64,000 nt of DNA, taken from Paenochrobactrum glaciei (GTDB taxonomy: Bacteria > Pseudomonadota > Alphaproteobacteria > Rhizobiales > Rhizobiaceae). Within the stretch, counting starts at the first letter, position 1. Each line of letters opens with the position of its first letter. The DNA lies in the NCBI RefSeq assembly GCF_039522165.1, contig NZ_BAAADE010000001.1:1-64000 (forward strand), read 5' to 3'. Positions 40,961 to 49,978 of the stretch are shown here, piece by piece. The position numbers and the translations under genes were made by a program. The notes below the pieces were generated by a model. It worked only from the letters and a program-made list of their open reading frames with translations, ran no database searches and was not told where the DNA came from.

Positions 40961-42973
40961 ATGTCGCTGAAGACTGGCGGGCATCGCTCACACTTTATGA
41001 CCGGAACAGCTCTCACGCTCGTTCTTATCGCAACTTCGTCAGCCTTCGCGCAGGAGCAATCTGCAAAGCCTGATGAGGCAGAAGTCAATCTGAAAACGAT
41101 TGTTATCCGTAAAGCCGATCCGAATGCGTCAACATCGACAACAGATCCGGTGAGCAAAGTTACACGCTCAACGATGGATCGTTTCGGTGGCATCAAAATT
41201 GATGATACCCTGCGCAATGAACCAGGTGTTTTCACCCGCATTAACGGCTCTCAGCCGGGCGTTGCCGTCAATATTCGTGGTTTTGAAGGCTCCGGCCGCG
41301 TCAATATGATGATTGACGGTGTGCGTCAGAACTTCCGCTTTACCGGCCATGAAGCATCAGGTTTTACCTATGTAGACCAGAATTTGCTGGCTGAAATTGA
41401 TGTAACCCGTGGCGCCACGACAGGTGTCGGTGGCAGCGGTCTCTCCGGCAGCGTCAACTTCCGTACACTTGGCGTCAACGATATCGTTGATGAAGGCAAA
41501 CAATGGGGCGTGCTTGGTCGCGCATCATGGGGAAGCAACGGCGTTGGCTTCTCTGAAATGCTGGCCGGTGGTGCACGTATCGATGCTATGGGCATTGCTG
41601 CCGCTATCAGCCGTCGTGATTCCAATTCTTACAAAAATGGTGACGGTATCCGTCAGCCTAATACCGGTCAGGAATTGACATCCGGCCTGTTTAAAACTGA
41701 ATTTGGTTTCGGTGAAGACCATCACCTGGCATTAGGTGGTGTTTTCTATAAAAACGATTTTGCTGCCAACTCTTACGATCAAACACTTAAAAATAATACT
41801 TTGACTGCAAATTATCGTTATAATCCGGGCGATAACGACCTAATAGATTTGCGTGTTAATGGTTATTATAATCATCTGAACATGACATATAATGCATCAG
41901 TTAACCCACCATTCTCTAGCGCTGTCGGCCGTGAGATTACCGACAAAGGACTGGGTTTTGATGTTTCTAACAACTCAAATTTCACTGCTGGTGATGTCAA
42001 CATTAGCTGGAAAAATGGCGTTGAATATTTCCATGATAAAATCACAGGCGCTAATGCAGGCGTTAACCCGTCCGATGGTCGCAGCACAGCCGGCGCCGTT
42101 TTCACGGAAGCAAAGTTCTCTTATGGCATTGTCGACCTGACCACAGGTTTACGCTATAACTTCTTCAAACTTGACGGCGATGCGAATGACGGAACCCAGC
42201 TCGTTGACCGCTCCCTGAACGAGCTTGACCCGAAAATTACCTTGGCAGTGAATGCAACAGATTGGTTGCAGCCATATGTCACCTACTCCCATTCCATGCG
42301 CGCTCCAACCTTGCAGGAAACGATGCTGGGCGGTGTGCATCCGGGTTCTGTTTCAAGGCAGTTTTATTTGCCTAACCCTAATCTTTCAGCTGAAAAACTG
42401 CGCGGCTGGGAAGTCGGCGTCAATATGGCCAAAAACGATGTTTTCCTTGCCGATGATACCATCAGCATGAAAGCAAACTATTACTATATGACGGTTAAGG
42501 ATTATATTGCCGCACGCACAGTCTCCAACAATTTAATGCAATATGTAAACGTTGACGGCAGCACTCATGTGCAAGGCTTTGAACTGGAAGCCAACTATGA
42601 TGCAAGATTTGCTTTTGCCGGTATTGCCTATGGTTACACCGATACAAATATGCCGGAACAAATGCCAGGCTTAGGTGCTAACAACTATATGCCTGACCAT
42701 CTGTTAACCTTGACAGCTGGTGCGCGTTTCCTTGAGGAAAAATTAACGGCCGGAGCACGTTACAACTACGTTTCTAAAGGCAACAATACAGATGGCACCA
42801 AAACAGCATCCTATGCGCTGGTCGATGTATTTGCCAATTACAAATTTACCAACAATGTTGACCTGACATTGAGAGTCAATAACGTCTTCAACAAAACCTA
42901 CACACCTGCGCTCAACACATCAGGCTCGGGTCAGGGACGGACTTTCATGGTGGCAACGCAGTTTAAGTTCTAA
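40961..42973 (+). CDS. hutA: TonB-dependent heme/hemoglobin receptor
   Basis: The ATG at 40961 follows CAGGAG; upstream in-frame ATGs have weaker sites. The product (670 residues) has a signal peptide (about 1-30, ending AFA), a plug domain (KIDDTLRNEPGVFTRING, QPGVAVNIRGFEGSGRVN, MMIDGVRQNFRF) and a 22-stranded barrel ending VATQFKF with terminal Phe. It imports heme through the outer membrane with TonB-ExbBD energy, feeding HmuTUV. BhuA is the Brucella equivalent. A strong terminator follows. Confidence 0.93.
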   Translation: MSLKTGGHRSHFMTGTALTLVLIATSSAFAQEQSAKPDEAEVNLKTIVIRKADPNASTSTTDPVSKVTRSTMDRFGGIKIDDTLRNEPGVFTRINGSQPGVAVNIRGFEGSGRVNMMIDGVRQNFRFTGHEASGFTYVDQNLLAEIDVTRGATTGVGGSGLSGSVNFRTLGVNDIVDEGKQWGVLGRASWGSNGVGFSEMLAGGARIDAMGIAAAISRRDSNSYKNGDGIRQPNTGQELTSGLFKTEFGFGEDHHLALGGVFYKNDFAANSYDQTLKNNTLTANYRYNPGDNDLIDLRVNGYYNHLNMTYNASVNPPFSSAVGREITDKGLGFDVSNNSNFTAGDVNISWKNGVEYFHDKITGANAGVNPSDGRSTAGAVFTEAKFSYGIVDLTTGLRYNFFKLDGDANDGTQLVDRSLNELDPKITLAVNATDWLQPYVTYSHSMRAPTLQETMLGGVHPGSVSRQFYLPNPNLSAEKLRGWEVGVNMAKNDVFLADDTISMKANYYYMTVKDYIAARTVSNNLMQYVNVDGSTHVQGFELEANYDARFAFAGIAYGYTDTNMPEQMPGLGANNYMPDHLLTLTAGARFLEEKLTAGARYNYVSKGNNTDGTKTASYALVDVFANYKFTNNVDLTLRVNNVFNKTYTPALNTSGSGQGRTFMVATQFKF

Positions 42974-43000
42974 ACGCACCTGATAGTGTTTTGAAATAAA

Positions 43001-43032
43001 AGTGGCGCAGATATTCTCTGCGCCACTTTTTT
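43001..43032 (+). terminator. Strong terminator after heme receptor
   Basis: AGTGGCGCAGA (43001-43011) and TCTGCGCCACT (43017-43027) pair perfectly, followed by six T. Confidence 0.92.
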
Positions 43033-43159
43033 ATAATGCATATTCTTTTTTGCGATGAAATTTCATTAAAAAATAGATTAAATTTTCATCGTAACATTCT
43101 AATTTTAAATATATTTTATTGATATTCCACAAGCGGAAATAGCGGAAATGAAATCACGC

Positions 43160-43194
43160 TTGACTATTTTTCAAAAAGGGAACATTTATAGAAC
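43160..43194 (+). promoter_or_regulatory. SOS promoter of Y-family polymerase
   Basis: TTGACT (43160-43165), 14 bases, then GAAC-ATTTATA-GAAC (43180-43194), a perfect alphaproteobacterial LexA box. CATTTA at 17-base spacing lies inside the box. It has the same layout as the promoter at 10640-10674. Confidence 0.75.
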
Positions 43195-43273
43195 AAACGT
43201 AAATATACACACTCCGTCATTCTCTTTTTTGCGTGTTTTACGCCACGCCTTTGCTTGTCTGGAATTACCCCCC

Positions 43274-44548
43274 ATGCGTAAGCCTGAAACGATTGAACGC
43301 CTCTATCTCGATTTTGATGGCTTTTTTGCCAGTGTGGAGCAGCAATGCGACAAACGTCTGCGCGACCGCCCGATCGGTGTTGTTCCTTTTGCCGGAACTG
43401 ACCGAACTGCCGTGATTGCCTGCTCCAAGGAAGCAAAGGCCCGCGGCGTTAAAAACATCATGAAAATTCAAGACGCCAAGAAAATTTGTCCCGACCTTAT
43501 TCTGGTGCCACAAAAGCCTGATCTTTATCGTCGTGCGCACAATGCACTGCTTTGTGAAATTGAAACAATTATCACAATTGATGCCGCCAAAAGCATTGAT
43601 GAACTGACCTGTATTCTCGATGACAGCGGGAGGCGTGATCCCGAATTGCTAAGTGCACGTATCAAGTCCCATATCCGTCAGATGATCGGGCCTTACATCA
43701 CCTGCTCTATTGGCTTTGCTGCCAATCGTCACTTGGCAAAAATGGCATGCAAAGCGGGAAAGGATGCCACCAAAAAAGCCGGAACCTATGGTAATGGCTT
43801 AGCAATATGGCACCCACACGAACTAACTGATCATCTTTTTCAGGTGCAGCTGGAGGATGTTCCGGCTGTCGGGCGCAATATGGCCAAGCGTCTTTACAAG
43901 CATAATATTTACACGACCGAAGCGCTTTATAATTTGCAGCCCAAACATATGCGGCGCATCTGGAACAGCGTGACCGGTGAGCGGCTTTGGTATGCTCTGC
44001 ATGGCTATGATATTCAGGCTCAACCGCAAAAACGCGGCATGTTCGGCCATGGCCGTGTTTTGCCGCCCGAAGCGCGCAGCATTCATGGTGCCTATGAAAT
44101 TTCACGGCTTCTACTCACCAAAGCTGCCCGCCGCCTGAGACGCGAAAACTACTATGCCGACGGACTTTCTCTTTGGCTTTCCATCAGAGACGGCTCCAAT
44201 TTTCATAATGTGCGGCTTGCCACCGTCAATGATGATCAGGCCATATTGGCTGGGCTCAGACAACTTTGGTACAAAGTCGCGCAGGAATATCCGCACGGAC
44301 TGACCATTTTTCGTGTAAGCGTGACGCTATATGATTTAAGCCCTGCCAATGCTCGACAGATTGACCTGTTGAATAATGATGATGCAACACGGCAGAAATG
44401 GGAAAAAGCCAGCTCCGCAATTGATGATTTAAACAGTCGTTATTCCAAAACTATTGTTAGTCTGGGTGAATGGAAACCACCGGCAGGCGGGCATGTGGGC
44501 GGTAAAATCAGCTATGTCCGTATTCCCTCACCTGAAGACTTCTGGTGA
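43274..44548 (+). CDS. Y-family (DinB/UmuC-like) DNA polymerase
   Basis: The frame is open from 43148, but the LexA box lies inside that extension, so the ATG at 43274 (MRKPETIERLYLDFDGFF) is preferred. Of the 424 residues, the catalytic DFDGFFASVEQQC (Asp) near the start and SIDELTC near residue 115 (Asp, Glu) are the Y-polymerase active-site acids; CSIGFAANRHLAKMA and VPAVGRNMAKRLYKHNI (HhH) follow. It performs error-prone translesion synthesis on damaged DNA. It overlaps the zinc-ribbon gene by four bases. Confidence 0.9.
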   Translation: MRKPETIERLYLDFDGFFASVEQQCDKRLRDRPIGVVPFAGTDRTAVIACSKEAKARGVKNIMKIQDAKKICPDLILVPQKPDLYRRAHNALLCEIETIITIDAAKSIDELTCILDDSGRRDPELLSARIKSHIRQMIGPYITCSIGFAANRHLAKMACKAGKDATKKAGTYGNGLAIWHPHELTDHLFQVQLEDVPAVGRNMAKRLYKHNIYTTEALYNLQPKHMRRIWNSVTGERLWYALHGYDIQAQPQKRGMFGHGRVLPPEARSIHGAYEISRLLLTKAARRLRRENYYADGLSLWLSIRDGSNFHNVRLATVNDDQAILAGLRQLWYKVAQEYPHGLTIFRVSVTLYDLSPANARQIDLLNNDDATRQKWEKASSAIDDLNSRYSKTIVSLGEWKPPAGGHVGGKISYVRIPSPEDFW

Positions 44549-44820
44549 CGCAAATGGCATCCCCACCCGGAAACTGGAAAACCCGCTATAAAGCCAGTGA
44601 TCTTGCAGACCATCAAAGATTAGAAATGACCTGCAAGAAATGTAACCGCCTTGTTTATATCAATAAGGCAATGATCAGCTCAATTCGAGGACACGAGCAA
44701 TTATATTTGGACGAAGTTGAACGACGCGCGCGCTGCAAAGCTCAAAATTGCCGTGGCACCATGCACATGGCAATGGTGCGCCTTGATGAACTCAGCGGTT
44801 TTGTTGGCGGGATTGCTTGA
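44545..44820 (+). CDS. Zinc-ribbon-like partner of Y-family polymerase
   Basis: A GTG start overlaps the polymerase stop (GTGA). The 91-residue product has CKKC (about 30-33) and CKAQNC (about 63-68), a four-Cys set that could bind one zinc, between basic helices (RRARCK). I do not recognise the family. Translational coupling to an SOS-controlled polymerase suggests a role in loading or regulating it, by inference only. Confidence 0.7.
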   Translation: MTQMASPPGNWKTRYKASDLADHQRLEMTCKKCNRLVYINKAMISSIRGHEQLYLDEVERRARCKAQNCRGTMHMAMVRLDELSGFVGGIA

Positions 44821-44835
44821 TCTCCCGCCAAGATT

Positions 44836-46011
44836 TTAAGATCGTAACAAACTGGCTGACTGGCGCAATAATGGTACAGCAATAAGATAAAGACTTGCTG
44901 CGACGAGCCAAACCCAACCATCCCACCGCCCCGCGGTTAAGCCATAAAGCGTCGTAAATCCGACCGGCCCGATGATCGAAGTTATATTCGTCAAGCCTGT
45001 TAAAGTTCCTTGTAAAGCACCTTGCTTTTCATCGCGAACAAGACCGGAAATAATAGCCTGCAAAGCAGGCATACCAATGCCGCCTGTGGCCAGCATGAAA
45101 ATTGCCGGCAGAACCATCCAGCTTTGCGTGATAAAAGCCAGCAATAGAAACCCGCAAATATCAGCGCCCATACCAAGCAGCAACACACCGCGGTCGCCCA
45201 GTCGCTTTGAAAGAGTGCCGGTTAAAACAGCTTGTACGAATGTATGTGCTGCACCAAAAATGGCCAGCGACACACCTGCTGTGCCAATATCCCAATTCAA
45301 GCGCTGTTCGCCATAAATCACCCACAGAGCGGCGGGCGCCTGCCCGATCAGCTGCATAAGAAAAAACAACGCAAAAAAGCTGGCAAGTCCCTGAACTGCA
45401 AAATTGAAGCGAAAGCCTTCAAACAAATTGATTTTGGCTGGCTGTCCTTCAGGCGGTTGTGACGGCGTTTTGGGCAACAAGAAAGCCACCAAACAAAAAG
45501 CAATTGCATTGAGAAGAGCCCCTGCCACAAAGGGCGCATGCACAGATATATCACCAAGAACACCGCCAATAGCAGGCCCTGCAATCATACCTGCACCAAA
45601 ACACGCCCCCATAAAACCAAACCAACGGGCACGTTCTTCCTGTTTCGTTGTATCAGCGATAATTGATGCCGCGATTGCACCTGTGGCTCCGGTAACACCT
45701 GAGATAATCCGGCCGATATAAAGCACCCATAAAACAGGTGCTGCCGCCATTATGCTATAATCAATCGTGGCACCTAAAAATGAAACCAGCAAAATAATCC
45801 GCCGTCCATAGCGGTCAGATAACCGCCCTAAAACGGGCGCGCAAAAGACCTGCATAAACGCATAAAGCGATAAAAAAACACCATAGTGAAATGCTGTTTG
45901 CTCTGCCGGTACAAATTCATTTAATAAAGCCGGAACCACCGGCATGATTAATCCCAAACCAATCGCATCAAGCGCGACAACAATGAGTGCGGTTATAAGT
46001 GATTTTGACAT
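44836..46011 (-). CDS. tetA: TetA-family tetracycline efflux transporter
   Basis: The 391-residue product has twelve membrane helices and the major facilitator motif GRLSDRYGRR (about 62-71) typical of TetA, with DAIGLGLIMPVVPALL in helix 1 and an Arg/Asp-containing loop pattern. It should export tetracycline-magnesium complexes in exchange for protons. It is divergent from tetR across two operators, the classic tet arrangement. Whether it confers resistance cannot be told from sequence; no insertion element flanks it and base use looks like its neighbours. Confidence 0.85.
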   Translation of the reverse strand: MSKSLITALIVVALDAIGLGLIMPVVPALLNEFVPAEQTAFHYGVFLSLYAFMQVFCAPVLGRLSDRYGRRIILLVSFLGATIDYSIMAAAPVLWVLYIGRIISGVTGATGAIAASIIADTTKQEERARWFGFMGACFGAGMIAGPAIGGVLGDISVHAPFVAGALLNAIAFCLVAFLLPKTPSQPPEGQPAKINLFEGFRFNFAVQGLASFFALFFLMQLIGQAPAALWVIYGEQRLNWDIGTAGVSLAIFGAAHTFVQAVLTGTLSKRLGDRGVLLLGMGADICGFLLLAFITQSWMVLPAIFMLATGGIGMPALQAIISGLVRDEKQGALQGTLTGLTNITSIIGPVGFTTLYGLTAGRWDGWVWLVAASLYLIAVPLLRQSASLLRS

Positions 46012-46026
46012 AGATGTGACTTTTAT

Positions 46027-46068
46027 TTATCATTGATAAGTTGACGATAAAAACTTTATCAATGATAA
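46027..46068. promoter_or_regulatory. Two tet-type operators between tetA and tetR
   Basis: TTATCATTGATAA (46027-46039) and TTATCAATGATAA (46056-46068) are palindromes of the tetO type (core ATCATTGAT), 29 bases centre to centre, placed exactly between the divergent genes. Confidence 0.85.
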
Positions 46069-46092
46069 ATTGTCAAGAGGTAATGCAATAAA

Positions 46093-46716
46093 ATGACCAA
46101 ATTGGATCGTGAGACCGTTATTCAGGTTGCACTTGAACTTCTCAACGAAGTCGGCGTTGACAATTTAACCACACGAAAATTGGCCGAGCGCCTAAAGGTA
46201 CAGCAACCTGCTCTTTATTGGCATTTTCGCAATAAGCGCGCCCTGCTTGATGCCTTATCTGAAGCCATGTTAGAAAAAAATCACACCCGCACCGTGCCTC
46301 AGACAGGGGAAGACTGGCGTATCTTTTTAAAAGAAAATGCACTCAGCTTTCGTAAAGCGCTGCTTTCTTATCGTGATGGCGCACCTATTCATGCAGGCAC
46401 ACGACCAACAAGTGCGCAATATGAGCGCGTTGAAAAACAGATCAGATTTTTATGTGAGAGCGGATTTGAACTATCCGATGCCGTACGGGCATTAGTGATT
46501 GTCAGTCATTACACGACGGGCTCCGTCAGTGAACAGCAAGCAGCGCTCGAAGATAGTTCTGAACGCAAACAAGCCTCAAAAGAAGCCCCTGCGCAGCCAT
46601 CAGAGTTTCTCACGCGGGCCTTTAATACATTCGATTCGGAAGGCGCCGATTTTGCCTTTGAATATGGATTGGATGCTTTAATTTCTGGTCTGGAAGTGAA
46701 GAAAGCCACAAAATAG
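46093..46716 (+). CDS. tetR: Tetracycline repressor TetR-like
   Basis: The 207-residue product is TetR in layout and many residues: LDRETVIQVALELLNEVGVDNLTTRKLAERL then QPALYWHFRNKRALLDALS (HTH, about 26-46), HAGTRPT and EQ patterns near positions 100-105 that line the tetracycline pocket. It should bind the two operators and release them with drug. It is convergent with the small membrane gene at 46783, separated by a terminator. Confidence 0.88.
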   Translation: MTKLDRETVIQVALELLNEVGVDNLTTRKLAERLKVQQPALYWHFRNKRALLDALSEAMLEKNHTRTVPQTGEDWRIFLKENALSFRKALLSYRDGAPIHAGTRPTSAQYERVEKQIRFLCESGFELSDAVRALVIVSHYTTGSVSEQQAALEDSSERKQASKEAPAQPSEFLTRAFNTFDSEGADFAFEYGLDALISGLEVKKATK

Positions 46717-46736
46717 CTTATAGCAGATACAACATA

Positions 46737-46765
46737 AAAAAGCCCCGCAAAAGCGAGGCTTTTAA
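46737..46765. terminator. Terminator between tetR and 46783 gene
   Basis: AAAAGCCCCGC pairs with GCGAGGCTTTT (one mismatch) around AAAA; T-rich tail. Confidence 0.8.
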
Positions 46766-46782
46766 AATGATTACCATGAAGA

Positions 46783-47079
46783 TTATGCTTTGGGTGCAGC
46801 TTTTGGTTTGCGAGTCGAATAGACAACAAAGAACCCTGCAACCAAACCATAACCAAGCCATTTAAATGGCAATATATCTGCATCTTCACGGCGGATTGCA
46901 AGCACCGCAACAGTGCCCGGTCGTGTTTCAACACCGGCTTGGCCGCTGCTTTGAGCTGCTTCAATCTGTTCAGGTGAGACGACCCATTCACGGCCTGTAT
47001 ATTTATCATAGGCCATAAAGCCAAATCCTACGACGAGTGCAGTGATTGCGCCTGCAATCAAACGAATGCGCATATTCAT
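46783..47079 (-). CDS. Small membrane protein, 98 aa
   Basis: Two hydrophobic segments (about 6-24 and 77-90) enclose a soluble loop with EQIEAAQSSGQAGVETRPG, and the C-terminus is Lys/Pro-rich. There is a second ATG two codons in. No family is recognised; a hairpin-like inner-membrane protein is likely. Confidence 0.6.
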   Translation of the reverse strand: MNMRIRLIAGAITALVVGFGFMAYDKYTGREWVVSPEQIEAAQSSGQAGVETRPGTVAVLAIRREDADILPFKWLGYGLVAGFFVVYSTRKPKAAPKA

Positions 47080-47166
47080 ATCAAATTTTCCATCATTAAA
47101 TCTTGTGCCGCTTTTAATATAACAAGTGCAAAAACATCAATTAGCGAACTCATCACTTATTATTAT

Positions 47167-47772
47167 CTAATTCAAAATTACAAAATGCCTTAGAGCAAAA
47201 GTCACCTGATAAATCACTGCGGCGACCGCAAAGAATGTATGAAATTTCAGGTTTTTCGTACTGATAGCAATCAGACATAGAATAATAAAAACCACTGCTC
47301 GTATCGGATATTCAGGGCCATAAAGCTCATAATGGCTCCAGCCTTTCAACAGTGTATCGATCATATCCGTGATACAAAGAACAATCAGCAGTCCAAAAAA
47401 CCATTTACGGCGCGACATGAAATAATCACGGTAGCCGTTATATTCATCGATGCTATCAGGAAACAATAAGGTGCTGATTAAGAAATAAAGACCGGCGTAA
47501 AACAGCACAAATAGATATTTTTCAAATGTCCAAACCGTAATGATACGTAAATTAAATTCCAACCACCAGAAATGCACCACAGATAAAAGAATAAAACCAA
47601 CCCATGCAAGATGCACGGGATAGACGACCAGTTTACCAGGATGCTGAATATAGCGGCCAATGCCCATCAAAATACGAGAAACACACAGCCCCAGAATCAT
47701 ACCAATAATAATTCTGACATGCGTAAAAGCTTCTGCCGGCGCTGCTGTCGTTAATGTTACGGTATGATCCAT
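47167..47772 (-). CDS. Multi-pass membrane protein, 201 aa
   Basis: Six or so hydrophobic segments with short loops are visible, including MILGLCVSRILMGIGRY, LAWVGFILLSVVHFWWL and a C-terminal FHTFFAVAAVIYQVTFALRHF. No family motif is recognised. Its transcript is presumably its own; the nearest same-strand gene lies 87 bases downstream. Confidence 0.65.
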   Translation of the reverse strand: MDHTVTLTTAAPAEAFTHVRIIIGMILGLCVSRILMGIGRYIQHPGKLVVYPVHLAWVGFILLSVVHFWWLEFNLRIITVWTFEKYLFVLFYAGLYFLISTLLFPDSIDEYNGYRDYFMSRRKWFFGLLIVLCITDMIDTLLKGWSHYELYGPEYPIRAVVFIILCLIAISTKNLKFHTFFAVAAVIYQVTFALRHFVILN

Positions 47773-48073
47773 CGGAAAACCTGCAAATCTGTTTTGTCGT
47801 CATTTCTATTGCAGGATTTATTGTAGACTGATTTATTTTCTATAAAAGCTGCATTTTTGCATTTCATTTAATGATTAGTGGAAGAAAAAATAACTACTTT
47901 TCTATCTCTGAATCTCCCTCAGCGGTAAGGTGCCGCAGGTAATTTTAAATCTGTAAGTACAGCAGAGATTGTAAACTTGATCATATTCATTTTATAAATG
48001 CACAGTGATTTTGTGTGATCAGTCACCGTAAACCTATGTTTTTGAAAGCTGAAACCATGAAGGCCTTGTCGTT
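47773..48073. other. Intergenic region, nothing recognised
   Basis: About 300 A+T-rich bases between divergent genes. It should contain their promoters; no operator or RNA is evident. Confidence 0.5.
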
Positions 48074-48520
48074 TTGAATATCCGTCCCGCCCTTATCAAA
48101 GATTACAAAGCTTTGCTGAGTGTTGACAGCATTGCTCCCGATGATAAACGCCGCGCAAGCCAGATTGCCGAATGGATCAATAAGCAATCCTGTTATTTAG
48201 TAGAACTTGATAATGAGGTGGCAGCCTATGGCGTTTTAAATTACCACTTCTTTCATCATGGCTACATTGAAATGCTGATGGTTAAATCTGAACATCGCCG
48301 CCATCAACTTGGACAAGCGCTTGTTGAGCACTTCAAATCAATTTGCAAGGATCCGAAGCTCTTCACAACAACCAATTTATCCAACGAGCCTATGCAGCTA
48401 TTACTGCAAAAATGTGGGTTCTCGCGTAGTGGCCAGATTGATAATTTGGATGATGGCGACCCGGAATTGGTTTTCTTTTGGGCAAACACACGTGATAATG
48501 AAGCAAATTTAAGCAAATAA
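48074..48520 (+). CDS. GNAT-family acetyltransferase
   Basis: The first usable start in the frame is a TTG at 48074, giving MNIRPALIKDYKALLSVDS, a typical GNAT beginning. The acetyl-CoA loop VKSEHRRHQLGQALVEHF (about 81-98) is clear, and the C-terminus (LQKCGFSRSGQIDNLDDGDPELVFFW) has the usual GF pattern. The substrate is unknown. Confidence 0.78.
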   Translation: MNIRPALIKDYKALLSVDSIAPDDKRRASQIAEWINKQSCYLVELDNEVAAYGVLNYHFFHHGYIEMLMVKSEHRRHQLGQALVEHFKSICKDPKLFTTTNLSNEPMQLLLQKCGFSRSGQIDNLDDGDPELVFFWANTRDNEANLSK

Positions 48521-48661
48521 AGCAGCCTTACTTCGTTTTCAACAAAGCGTGAGAACATCCTAAACTGGTTGTGGTGTTTTAAATTGCCGATTATACAACA
48601 CAACCGGCCAAAATAACCGGACAAGCCAGCCTATTGCATCAGGCTATAAAGGAGCGTTATT

Positions 48662-49045
48662 TTGACAAATACGAAAACAACCGATTTGGCACTAAGTCTG
48701 CTTGATTGGAACAGAAAAAATCTGGTTCATAACAATGCTCTGACTGAGACACTCATTGCAGAAAAATTTGCTGAGCAATTTATCGTAAAAGCAAACGGCA
48801 GGACACACCCTGCCAATCATGCCGCTTATCTTGAGTTTTTAAACGGCTTTCGCAGCACAATTGCTTCCATTGACTATAGAGTGCACGAAACGATCACCGA
48901 AGCTAATGCTACGGTACTTGCCATGACGGCAGAAGTTGTACGCATAGACAAAACCAAAGATATTTTTGAAGCCATGTTGCATCTTAAATTTAATGATGCC
49001 GGAATGATTACGCTTTGGAATGAAGTTTATATAAAAACATCATAA
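48662..49045 (+). CDS. NTF2/SnoaL-like protein
   Basis: A TTG start follows AAAGGAGCG. The 127-residue product has a helix-plus-sheet layout typical of SnoaL-like NTF2-fold proteins (LLDWNRKNLVHNN, KFAEQFIVKANGRTH, FNDAGMITLWNEVY). The family binds small hydrophobic ligands or acts as polyketide cyclase-type enzymes; the function here is unknown. Confidence 0.7.
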   Translation: MTNTKTTDLALSLLDWNRKNLVHNNALTETLIAEKFAEQFIVKANGRTHPANHAAYLEFLNGFRSTIASIDYRVHETITEANATVLAMTAEVVRIDKTKDIFEAMLHLKFNDAGMITLWNEVYIKTS

Positions 49046-49417
49046 CTTTTGTAAAAAAATACAATATTAAACATATTCCCCAAACAAGTGTTTAATATAG
49101 ATTTTTTTCTATTTGCATTTTTTATTTTTTGAGTCATTCTAGCCTTGAGCAAAAAATGGGAGCTCTGGTTAGCGAATTGGAAGTTTCTTCAATATGCTTA
49201 CAGGGCTTGCAACTAAGTGCCCCCACCGAATGGCAAGCCCACCCATCCCATTGCTTTGAAGTATGCTTGATTTTTTAATACTTCACTTAAAAGCCCTTAC
49301 CTCACACTGTTTTGTCATTAAAGCACGTCACATCAAGTGATGCGAAATGACACTTGACTGTCATATTTCGTTTTTAGGTTTCCATTGTATTTGAATGAAA
49401 ATCAATGAGGAACAGTT
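49046..49417 (+). other. Intergenic with candidate structured RNA
   Basis: No gene is seen. GGGCTTGC (49203-49210) pairs perfectly with GCAAGCCC (49233-49240), enclosed by AATGGGA/TCCCATT (49155-49161 and 49246-49252), with a further hairpin at 49176-49193. A T-run follows at 49270. This layered pairing suggests a small RNA or leader. Confidence 0.4.
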
Positions 49418-49669
49418 ATGAAAAAGACACTTCTTGCAGTCACAATGCTTATGCTTACTGCTGCACCATCTTTAGCATGTACCGCTGAAGAAGCTCAGAC
49501 TAAAGCAAATGATGTGACCGTAAAGCTTCAGGAACTGGCAACAAAGAATCCACAGAAAGCTATGGAAGTCAGTCAGAAAATCCAGGAAACCCAATCCTCA
49601 CTGGCCAATACCACAGATTTGGAAACTGTCTGCAAGGCATATGATGAAATGCTTGATATGATGAAATAA
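49418..49669 (+). CDS. Small secreted helical protein, 83 aa
   Basis: The signal peptide (1-20) ends SLA before Cys21. The mature part is helical and Gln/Lys-rich (KLQELATKNPQKAMEVSQKIQETQSSL) with a second Cys near the end, so one disulfide is possible. No family is recognised. A weak hairpin (49677-49686/49692-49701) follows as a possible terminator. Confidence 0.72.
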   Translation: MKKTLLAVTMLMLTAAPSLACTAEEAQTKANDVTVKLQELATKNPQKAMEVSQKIQETQSSLANTTDLETVCKAYDEMLDMMK

Positions 49670-49978
49670 TTCAACTGAGAGTGGGATTAGCTCCCGCTCT
49701 CCTTAATCCGCGAACAATCAAATTGTAAATCCAAAACATTATAAAATATTCATAATACACTGATTTTATTATGTAAAACAGTTATAAATACTATTTCCTA
49801 CAAATAAAACATCATCGTGCACAACCATTAACCTTAAAACTAAGTTAAGATTGCCGCATTTTAGCCGAAGCTATAAAAACACAGAGCAAATAACGAGTTG
49901 AGGTTTTCGTATCGTACGCTTCCGGAATGGCGATTACTAACTCACGCCCTTTAACTCTCGTTGATACGGATTTACAAA
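49670..49978. other. AT-rich intergenic region
   Basis: About 300 bases; besides the hairpin just after the secreted-protein gene, nothing is recognised. Confidence 0.5.

Noticed and set aside
43148..43273. Upstream extension of the Y-family polymerase
   Set aside because: It contains the promoter and LexA box, and the family N-terminus starts at 43274.
46509..47024. A 171-codon minus-strand frame across the tetR end
   Set aside because: It runs antisense through tetR and the terminator and overlaps the better-supported gene at 46783-47079.
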